Source: CAYJNO01 sp964371715
Lineage (GTDB): Bacteria > Bacillota_I > Bacilli_A > Erysipelotrichales > Erysipelotrichaceae
Assembly: GCA_964371715.1 (NCBI GenBank)
Contig: CAYJNO010000002.1
Span: 61,203-125,202, forward strand
Length of the DNA stretch: 64,000 bases
Direction: 5' to 3'
The notes beneath the pieces were generated by a model that saw only the letters and a program-made list of their open reading frames with translations, was not told the DNA's origin and did no database searches. Shown here piece by piece: positions 27,480 to 34,625 of this stretch. Each line of letters starts with the position of its first letter. Within the stretch, counting starts at the first letter, position 1. Made by a program: the position numbers and the translations under genes.

Positions 27480-28274
27480 TAACCCTTTAAATACCATGAA
27501 TAATCCAATTAAGACTAAAATACCACCAAAAACTAAAGACATATTCTTTTGTTTATGTGTATCTTCAACTAACTGATCTTCTGATTTATAAGTAACTTTT
27601 GAAGCCTTTTTAGTTAATACAGCTTTACCAATATGATATTCATCACCATATTTATAAATTTCTCCCAATATATATAATGGAGAATTTACATTCAGAACAT
27701 GTTCAACTAAACGGTATCCAATGAAACGTGAACTACCATATCCACTTCTATTGAATCCACCAAACATATTTGGGTGTCTTCTCATCCATGCTGAATTTTC
27801 AGTTTCTATTCTATCACAGCTTTCTATTAGATCTAAATCATTACCAAATCCATCTATATCAATAAAGATTTTTTTATCAGATGAATTGTCTTTAATGAAC
27901 ACACGAGTCGAACTTGCTTCATTAGCTATTAAGTTTTCTTGTTTTCTCATTACTCTTCTAGTATTACCTTTATTATCTCTTCTAACTTCTTCAACTTCAC
28001 TAACAGATGAAGTTTTATTACGATAATAAGCTACAGGTCTTTCAATAAATGGCGCAATTACTTCTTGTTCACTATTTACAAGACCCTTGATTTCGACATA
28101 ATGTCTAAAGTTAATATCACTTCTACCGATATCATCAACTATCTCAATAGCATCATTAACGGTTGATGTTTGCATAAATTGATACTCAAGAGCACTTGCA
28201 GAATGTTTTTTATACATAATAAATGCATAAGCTATACCACCAACAATAAATAGAAGACCTATAATCATGAACAT
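27477..28274 (-). CDS. GIDE-domain membrane protein
   Basis: A 265-residue protein with one membrane helix at each end (about residues 1-20 and 245-264) and a soluble domain between them. The middle (YVEIKGLVNSEQEVIAPF near residue 59 and VAYYRN near 81) fits the GIDE domain, known from the mitochondrial ligase MULAN, where it precedes a RING finger. No RING is present here. The function in bacteria is unknown. It is one base after pspA, with the ribosome binding site inside pspA, so the two products probably act together at the membrane. Confidence 0.72.
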   Translation of the reverse strand: MFMIIGLLFIVGGIAYAFIMYKKHSASALEYQFMQTSTVNDAIEIVDDIGRSDINFRHYVEIKGLVNSEQEVIAPFIERPVAYYRNKTSSVSEVEEVRRDNKGNTRRVMRKQENLIANEASSTRVFIKDNSSDKKIFIDIDGFGNDLDLIESCDRIETENSAWMRRHPNMFGGFNRSGYGSSRFIGYRLVEHVLNVNSPLYILGEIYKYGDEYHIGKAVLTKKASKVTYKSEDQLVEDTHKQKNMSLVFGGILVLIGLFMVFKGL

Positions 28275-28275
28275 C

Positions 28276-28947
28276 TTATTCTTTTTCTCCCATTTCAGCC
28301 ATTAATTTTGCTAATTCTTCATCAACTGTACTTTGAGTGCTTAGTTCAGCAAATTCATCTTTTACAAAAGTAGTGTCTCCACTCATTTCAGTAAATGCTT
28401 CTGCTTGAGCTTCTTTATCCATAACTTTTTGTTCCATTTTTTCTAATTTAGAGAATGCTGAAGTTGTATCAGTTCCACTAACAGATGCTGCAATATCTTT
28501 TTGTGCATCAGCCATTTTAGATCTTGCAATTAACATCGCTTGTTTAGAACGTGCTTCTTCAAGTTTTGCACGTAACATTGATACTTGATCATTAAGTTGT
28601 GCTACTTGAGTACTAATACTTAAATATGTTTGTTCATATTGAGCTAAATCACTTTCTGCTTTTACTTTATTTGTTAAAGCTTTTTTAGCTAATTCTGTAT
28701 TACCAGCCTTAACTGCCATACGAGCTTTTTCTTCCCATTCTGTAACTGCTTCTTTTGCGTTTTCAAATTGTCTTAACGCTTGTTTTTCACTACCTTTTGC
28801 AGATCCTAGAGCTGTAGTCACTTCTCGAACCTGTTTCTCCATATCAATAATGATTTGTTTTACCATTTTTTCTGGATCTTCCATTTTGTCCAGTGTATCA
28901 TTTACATTTGCTTTAAAAATATCTGAAATTCTATCAAAAATTGCCAT
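28276..28947 (-). CDS. pspA: PspA/IM30 membrane-stress protein
   Basis: A 223-residue ESCRT-III-like coiled-coil protein that binds and repairs stressed membranes. It begins MAIFDRISDIFKANVNDTLDKMEDP with the typical amphipathic helix, then carries long helices (EKMVKQIIIDMEKQVREV) and an Ala/Lys/Glu-rich hairpin. No LiaRS or Psp regulator gene is linked. Its partners are the 4-TM protein upstream and the GIDE protein downstream. Confidence 0.92.
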   Translation of the reverse strand: MAIFDRISDIFKANVNDTLDKMEDPEKMVKQIIIDMEKQVREVTTALGSAKGSEKQALRQFENAKEAVTEWEEKARMAVKAGNTELAKKALTNKVKAESDLAQYEQTYLSISTQVAQLNDQVSMLRAKLEEARSKQAMLIARSKMADAQKDIAASVSGTDTTSAFSKLEKMEQKVMDKEAQAEAFTEMSGDTTFVKDEFAELSTQSTVDEELAKLMAEMGEKE

Positions 28948-28971
28948 TTTGACTCTCCTCCTATTTTGATT

Positions 28972-29370
28972 TTATTTTTTAAACATCGATTTTATGAATA
29001 GTCCAAGTCCTGCGAAGAATGAACCAAACATTATTGCAAAAGTTAACATTGATGTTGTATTAAATCTGATTCTTACACTTAAGATTAAAGTTACAATCAC
29101 TAAGATAACACTAATAAATAATAACATTTTGCCAAAAAAACTTTTTGAATCATAAAACAATACTGCGAAAGAGATTAGTAAAGGTATTAAAATAACACCT
29201 GTTGGTAACCCAAATCCACCAATACTATAACTAAATAAATGCATAGTTACTGTTGTTTGTTGGAAGATAACAAATACACTAACTCCTAATAAGACAATTG
29301 ATAAAAAGAAGTCTCGTAGTCTATCTTTGTATAAACTAACTTCAGCTTTATCATTTTTTTGATTACTCAC
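28972..29370 (-). CDS. Small four-helix membrane protein upstream of pspA
   Basis: 132 residues with four predicted membrane segments (about 17-36, 48-66, 72-95 and 103-127) and a short basic tail. I do not recognise a family. The start is GTG at 29368-29370 behind a GGGGGG ribosome binding site. Position as first gene of the operon suggests a membrane partner or sensor for PspA and the GIDE protein. Confidence 0.7.
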   Translation of the reverse strand: MSNQKNDKAEVSLYKDRLRDFFLSIVLLGVSVFVIFQQTTVTMHLFSYSIGGFGLPTGVILIPLLISFAVLFYDSKSFFGKMLLFISVILVIVTLILSVRIRFNTTSMLTFAIMFGSFFAGLGLFIKSMFKK

Positions 29371-29471
29371 GTACTCATCCCCCCATTCTTTGCATATTTA
29401 TATTTAATCATATTTAATTACATTTCTCAATTTTTTTTGTCTCTTTATATACTTTTACTATATTTGTCTAC

Positions 29472-29503
29472 TAAAAAAACCTTTAGAGTGAACTAAAGGT
29501 TTT
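29472..29503 (-). terminator. Terminator of the flavoprotein gene
   Basis: Arms AAAACCTTTAG and CTAAAGGTTTT with a short loop and a T-rich tail on the minus strand. Confidence 0.88.
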
Positions 29504-29509
29504 CAGTAA

Positions 29510-31150
29510 TTATTTAATATCTTTTGCTGCATTTTCTCCGGCAACAATACCAAATACTGTTGATTGAGAATATCCACCTGATTGGTATGTTACTTCTCCT
29601 GATGCATATAGCCCTTCAACAACTTCTTTATCAGCAGTTAATACTTGTCCGATTGCATTAGTTTCAACTCCACCTTTTGTCATGTGGATAGCTGGTTCAA
29701 CTTTTGCTACATAATATGGACCTTCAATTCCAAATTCTCTTTTTGCATTTTCAGATGCATTATACTCAGAGATTGTTGTCATTAAGTTTTCTTCATTAAT
29801 CCCCATTGCCGTTGCAAGTTCGCTTAATGTTTCAAAGCTTTCATAGTATCCAGCAGCAATATGTTTTTGCATACGATAGAATGATTGATGTCCTAATTCA
29901 TCAGTGATGTAGAATTGATCAACTAACATTGAACTGTTAGCTATAGTACCTTCTTCAGTAACTGTAAAACTAACATCAGCTCCACTAGTTAAGTCACGAC
30001 TACCTACTAAAATTGTTGGATAAATACGTACATCATCCATGTTAACTAATGAATAGTTTAGTTCTTCAAATTGTCCTACAAAATCTCCTGTAGTTCCTAA
30101 TTGATTTGAAGTGTTATATAATTCTGAACCTGGTGCATACTTGGCTAATAATTCTTCATTATTAGAGAAACCACCTGTGGCTAAGATTACATTTTGTGCC
30201 ATGATATTATATGTTACATTATCATTGTTTGTAACATTAACACCAACAACTGTATTACCATCTAATACTAATTCATTACCTGTTGTACCTGTAATGATTT
30301 CAATACCTAATTCATAAGCAGCTTGTTCAAGACCTGCTTGTACAACTTCTCCAGCATATTGATTAGCTTCAGCTAAATGGCTCATTGACATTTCCCCACC
30401 ATATGGATAGTTCAAGTTAATATTTAATTCTCTTAACCAAACATCTAAACCTTCTCCATAATTAGCCCAAGCTTCAATTCTTTCAGCTGTTTCTCCTGAT
30501 TCTTGTTTTGCTTCAATAAAATATTCTTTAGTTACTTCACGACCATTATCAGCTTGTGCTTGTGAATTAAAATGATCATAGAAGTTTAAGTCAAATTTAC
30601 CATTACCTGATAAGATATCTAATTTTTCAATTAAGATAACATCAACTTCAGGGTTTGTTTGTTTTGCACTAATTGCTGCTGCAAGTCCTGAAGGTCCTGC
30701 TCCAACAACTACGATATCCGTATTAATATCATTTCCTACTGTTGCTTCATGTTCTGGTCCTGATGTAGTTAATTTAATATCTTCTACTTCTAAGCCATGT
30801 TGACTCATTGCATCAGCTACAGCTGTTTTAACAGCATAAGATGTAAATGTTGCGCCAGTTACACTATCAACAACTGGTGTGTTAGCTTCTGTAATTCTTT
30901 CCACAATAATTGGGAATGCTCTTTCAGCTACTACTAATGTTTCTTTGTTATCTAAGATAGCAATGTGCGTAATTACATCATTTTCAAATGTAACTTCAAC
31001 ATTTACTTCTCCACCATAACCATTACCAACACCTTGATATACACTTCCTGTTGTACTTGGTGTTTCTTCTGTTGTTTCCTCATTACTTGTACACGCTACT
31101 AACGATAACATAAGTAATGATGCTACTAATAATTTCATTAATTTTTTCAT
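29510..31150 (-). CDS. Lipoprotein flavoprotein reductase with FMN-binding domain (fumarate reductase-like)
   Basis: About 546 residues. A lipoprotein signal ends in LVAC, so the enzyme is anchored outside the membrane. Residues about 38-120 are an FMN-binding domain with the ApbE flavinylation motif DSVTGAT (acceptor Thr about residue 101-103). A two-dinucleotide FAD domain begins VVVGAGPSGLAAA. This is the layout of soluble fumarate/urocanate-type reductases. IHMTKGGV matches the substrate-binding His, but the region that normally reads HGANRLGGN here reads YQSGGYSQS and lacks the arginine that clamps dicarboxylates, so the acceptor may not be fumarate. I chose ATG at 31150, the third Met codon, because the GGGAG site is seven bases before it. 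Electrons presumably arrive by a membrane flavin relay encoded elsewhere. Confidence 0.82.
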   Translation of the reverse strand: MKKLMKLLVASLLMLSLVACTSNEETTEETPSTTGSVYQGVGNGYGGEVNVEVTFENDVITHIAILDNKETLVVAERAFPIIVERITEANTPVVDSVTGATFTSYAVKTAVADAMSQHGLEVEDIKLTTSGPEHEATVGNDINTDIVVVGAGPSGLAAAISAKQTNPEVDVILIEKLDILSGNGKFDLNFYDHFNSQAQADNGREVTKEYFIEAKQESGETAERIEAWANYGEGLDVWLRELNINLNYPYGGEMSMSHLAEANQYAGEVVQAGLEQAAYELGIEIITGTTGNELVLDGNTVVGVNVTNNDNVTYNIMAQNVILATGGFSNNEELLAKYAPGSELYNTSNQLGTTGDFVGQFEELNYSLVNMDDVRIYPTILVGSRDLTSGADVSFTVTEEGTIANSSMLVDQFYITDELGHQSFYRMQKHIAAGYYESFETLSELATAMGINEENLMTTISEYNASENAKREFGIEGPYYVAKVEPAIHMTKGGVETNAIGQVLTADKEVVEGLYASGEVTYQSGGYSQSTVFGIVAGENAAKDIK

Positions 31151-31168
31151 ATTCATTCTCCCTTAAGA

Positions 31169-31197
31169 ACTATAGCATTTTGTTTATTTTTTAACAA
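31169..31197 (-). promoter_or_regulatory. Promoter of the flavoprotein gene with a Rex-like operator
   Basis: TTGTTA (31192-31197) and TATAGT (31169-31174) are spaced by 17 bases on the minus strand. The -35 box lies within TTGTTTATTTTTTAACAA (31180-31197), which matches the Rex consensus TTGTTAA-N4-TTAACAA at all but one arm position. Control by the NADH/NAD sensor Rex would suit a reductive electron sink. Confidence 0.6.
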
Positions 31198-31280
31198 TAG
31201 ATAATCATCGATATGTGAAAATTTTGTGAAAGTTAATTTTTCACTAGTAAAAATTGTTTATTATTCGTTAATATTAGGAT

Positions 31281-31309
31281 AAAAAAAGCAATATTTTAAA
31301 TATTGCTTT
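31281..31309 (-). terminator. Terminator after trxB
   Basis: Arms AAAGCAATATTT and AAATATTGCTTT, with a run of seven T residues on the minus strand. Confidence 0.88.
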
Positions 31310-31319
31310 CATAAATAAT

Positions 31320-32246
31320 TTATTTTACATTCAACGATTTAATATAATGGAATGCTTGTTGCCCAGCGATTGCGCCATCATTTGCAGCAGTTACAACTTG
31401 TCTTAAATGTTTTTCAATAACATCTCCTGCACCATATAAACCAGGAATTTTAGTTTCCATATGTTCATTAACAAGCATATAGCCATTTTCATTTAAAACA
31501 TCTTGATGAACAAAGATAGTTGATGGTATTGCTCCAATATATGGAAATACAGCATCAGTTTGATACTCGTATTGTTCTTTAGAATCAAGATTTTCTAAAG
31601 TAATACTAGATACTTTATCATCACCTTCTATAGCTATAGGTATTGTTTTAGTAATTACTTTTATTTTTGGATTTTCTTTAATTTGTTGTTGAACAATTGG
31701 TTCAGCTCTAAATTCATCTCTTCTAATTACAATTGTAACTTCTTTTGCAAATTGTGTTAAATAGATTGCTTCTTCTAAAGCACTATTTCCACCACCAATT
31801 ACAACCACATTTTTTTCTTTAAAGAAGGCACCATCACATACTGCACAATAAGATACACCACGCCCTGTAAATTTCTCTTCACCTGGAATATTTAATAAAC
31901 GTTCCTTTGTCCCTGTTGCAACGATTACTACGTGTGTTGTGTATTCATTATCACACGTTATTACTTTTTTATAATTTTCTTCTTCTTCAATATTTATTAC
32001 ATCACCATATAAATATTCTCCACCAAAGTGTGTTGAATGCTCAAACATTTTATAAGCAAGATCTGCGCCATTAATGTCTGTTATTCCTGGCCAGTTTTGA
32101 ATTTCAAATGTTTTTACAAGTTTACCACCTGGTGCATCTTTTTCTAACATTGCTGTTTTTAAACCTGCTCTTGTCGCATAGATAGCTGCACTCATTCCTG
32201 CAGGTCCTGCTCCAATTATTATTACATCATATTGTACACTCATCAT
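31320..32246 (-). CDS. trxB: Thioredoxin reductase
   Basis: A 308-residue FAD/NADPH enzyme that reduces thioredoxin. FAD-binding GAGPAGMSAA lies near the N-terminus, the redox CAVC is at residues 134-137, and the NADPH motif GGGNSALEEA is near residue 154. It supplies electrons for the class I ribonucleotide reductase among others. It overlaps the upstream lgt-ppaX gene by 20 bases and ends a uvrA-hprK-lgt/ppaX-trxB operon like that of Bacillus. Confidence 0.95.
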   Translation of the reverse strand: MMSVQYDVIIIGAGPAGMSAAIYATRAGLKTAMLEKDAPGGKLVKTFEIQNWPGITDINGADLAYKMFEHSTHFGGEYLYGDVINIEEEENYKKVITCDNEYTTHVVIVATGTKERLLNIPGEEKFTGRGVSYCAVCDGAFFKEKNVVVIGGGNSALEEAIYLTQFAKEVTIVIRRDEFRAEPIVQQQIKENPKIKVITKTIPIAIEGDDKVSSITLENLDSKEQYEYQTDAVFPYIGAIPSTIFVHQDVLNENGYMLVNEHMETKIPGLYGAGDVIEKHLRQVVTAANDGAIAGQQAFHYIKSLNVK

Positions 32247-33675
32247 AACTCTCCTTAATTATACTTTCAACTTCATTCATATTATTAATTATATGATTTG
32301 GTTTGTATGTTTTTAACTCTAATGCTTTTTCATCATTATTTGCATAAGCTATCGTATGTGCACTTATTGCTTGTGCTGCCATAATATCTAATTTAGTATC
32401 ACCAATAAAGAATACACTATCTATTCCACGATTTAATCTCTTACATGCTTCAATTAAACCTTCATTATTTGGTTTTGTTTTTTCAACATTATCACAACCA
32501 ATAACAACATCAAAATATTTATCTAAACTAAATTGTTTTAATCCATACATAATGCCATCATGATTTTTTGTTGAAACAATTGCCATATCATAACCTTCTT
32601 CTTTTAATTTAATAATTGTATCCTTTACATTATCAATTATATGAACATGTGTCTTATGCAATTTTTTATTAATTGAACGATATTCATCAACTAATTTAGC
32701 ACTATCTTCATCTGGTAAATACTTTTGAAATATTTCAACAAGTGGAGGTCCAATAATTTCTTTTTTAAACTCACTTGTAAATACTTCTTCTTTACCATGG
32801 TTAATTAGTACTTGATGATATGATTCAATAATAGCTGGTCCACTTTCAATAATTGTGCCATCTAAATCCCATAATATTACTGGTTTACTTGTTTTAATTA
32901 ATTTTCTAAATAAACCTATTGTTCCACAAAGTCCAATTACAATAAAGGCTATTGATGTTAATTGAGCCATTCTAATTGGTCCAATCATTAAACTATCAGT
33001 TCTAAATCCTTCAACAAAGAACCTAACAACTCCATACCACATTAAATAAGCATAGGCTAAATCACCTTTTTTAAGTTTAGTTAATTTTTTATAGATAAAC
33101 ATAATAATGATAAATCCTATTACATTACCTACTGCTTCCATTAAAAATGTCGGCATACGATATGCACCATCAATAAACATCATATCTTTTATAAAACCTG
33201 GGAAATAATCAAAGAATGATTCTTCAACCACTGTCCCATATGCTTCTTGATTAACAAAGTTGCCAAATCTGCCTATTGCTTGTCCAATAAATAAAGTCGG
33301 CAATATTGCATCTAACCATTTTACAAAATCCAATTTATGTTTCTTCGCAAAGAAATAACCAAATAAAACTCCACCTGCAATACCACCTTGTATTGCAAGG
33401 CCTCCATCATTAATTGCTAAAAACTCTAAAGGATTTGCTAAGTAATAACTTAAATCATAAAAGACACAATACCATATACGTGCCCCAATATAAGCACTGA
33501 TAAAGGCACCTATTCCAAGATCACTTACAAAATCACTTGTATAACCCATCTTTTTAAGTGTCTTTAATGAAAGTAAATAAACAGCTAATGCCCCTGACAT
33601 ACTAAAGATAGCATACCAATATATTGATAAAGGTCCTAATTGTAAAAATATTCTAGTTTCTGGAAAAAACTCCAT
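32227..33675 (-). CDS. lgt: Fusion of prolipoprotein diacylglyceryl transferase and a PpaX-like phosphatase
   Basis: 482 residues. Residues 1 to about 258 are a full Lgt with several membrane helices and the signature GRFGNFVNQE (135-144); it attaches diacylglycerol to the lipobox cysteine of exported lipoproteins. Residues about 265-480 are a cytoplasmic HAD hydrolase: WDLDGTI (nucleophile Asp270), STKNHD, and IGDTKLD. In Bacillus the neighbouring genes hprK, lgt and ppaX (pyrophosphatase for the product of HPr-Ser-P dephosphorylation) are separate. Here lgt and ppaX form one continuous frame directly after hprK, so the HAD half is likely PpaX-type. Confidence 0.88.
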   Translation of the reverse strand: MEFFPETRIFLQLGPLSIYWYAIFSMSGALAVYLLSLKTLKKMGYTSDFVSDLGIGAFISAYIGARIWYCVFYDLSYYLANPLEFLAINDGGLAIQGGIAGGVLFGYFFAKKHKLDFVKWLDAILPTLFIGQAIGRFGNFVNQEAYGTVVEESFFDYFPGFIKDMMFIDGAYRMPTFLMEAVGNVIGFIIIMFIYKKLTKLKKGDLAYAYLMWYGVVRFFVEGFRTDSLMIGPIRMAQLTSIAFIVIGLCGTIGLFRKLIKTSKPVILWDLDGTIIESGPAIIESYHQVLINHGKEEVFTSEFKKEIIGPPLVEIFQKYLPDEDSAKLVDEYRSINKKLHKTHVHIIDNVKDTIIKLKEEGYDMAIVSTKNHDGIMYGLKQFSLDKYFDVVIGCDNVEKTKPNNEGLIEACKRLNRGIDSVFFIGDTKLDIMAAQAISAHTIAYANNDEKALELKTYKPNHIINNMNEVESIIKESYDECTI

Positions 33676-34622
33676 TATTCATCTCCTTCTTCTTCACTTT
33701 GTTTTAGTATATTATCGATAACACGTTTTTCAAATTCTTTTGCACTATCAAATCCTTTAGCTTTTAATGTGTAATTTCTTACTGCTGATTCAACTAAGGT
33801 ACTCATTGAACGCCCAACACTTACTGGTAATACAGTCAGTGGAATATCAATATCTAATACACGATAATATTTTTGTTCTTCTATACCTACTCTATCAAAT
33901 ACTTGTCCTTGTTCATAACGTTTTAAACTAATTACCATATTAATTGTTTCTTTATTTAAAACTGAAGTTACTCCAAACATTTTTTCGACATCAATGATAC
34001 CAATCCCTCTAATTTCAAGCATTCCTCTTAAAACTTCAGGAGCTGTTCCTACGATGTGATTATGTATTCTTGCAACATCTACTCGATCATCTGCTACTAA
34101 AATATGGCCTTTTTGAATTAACTCTAGTGTTATTTCACTTTTACCCATACCACTTTCACCAATGATTAATACACCAATACCATAGACATTTAACAATACT
34201 CCATGTACATTATCTGTTAATGCAAGTTTTTCATCTAAGTAAGCCATAAGATTAACCATTAGTCTTGAACTTTTGTATTCACTTACTAAGATTGGAAAGT
34301 TTCTTTTTTTCGCAACTTCTAAGATAGCTTTTGGACATTCACGATTATCTGAAAGAATTAGGCATGGTGTTTCATCACTTAATATATGTTCAGCACGATC
34401 AATTGCTGTTGCATAATCTAAGCCTTTCATATAAGTATCTTCTTTTTCACCAATAATTAAAACTCGCTTTGCTTCACTATTAGTATAATACCCCGCTAAG
34501 TCTAAACCTGGTCTATTTAATTCTGGAGCTATAATAATTCTATTTAATGATTCTTTATCACCACAAATTTGTTTAAAATCAAAATACTTTACTAACTTTT
34601 TTACTTTTAATTCCGTACTCAT
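33675..34622 (-). CDS. hprK: HPr kinase/phosphorylase
   Basis: A 315-residue bifunctional enzyme that phosphorylates HPr at Ser46 and reverses it, setting carbon catabolite repression. Catalytic His140 lies in NVHGVLL, the P-loop GESGMGKS is at 155-162, and the signature EIRGIGIIDVEKMFG follows. Its substrate HPr (53302-53568) and a cre site (49935-49948) are in the same window. The stop codon overlaps the start of lgt-ppaX by one base. Confidence 0.95.
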   Translation of the reverse strand: MSTELKVKKLVKYFDFKQICGDKESLNRIIIAPELNRPGLDLAGYYTNSEAKRVLIIGEKEDTYMKGLDYATAIDRAEHILSDETPCLILSDNRECPKAILEVAKKRNFPILVSEYKSSRLMVNLMAYLDEKLALTDNVHGVLLNVYGIGVLIIGESGMGKSEITLELIQKGHILVADDRVDVARIHNHIVGTAPEVLRGMLEIRGIGIIDVEKMFGVTSVLNKETINMVISLKRYEQGQVFDRVGIEEQKYYRVLDIDIPLTVLPVSVGRSMSTLVESAVRNYTLKAKGFDSAKEFEKRVIDNILKQSEEEGDE

Positions 34623-34625
34623 ATT

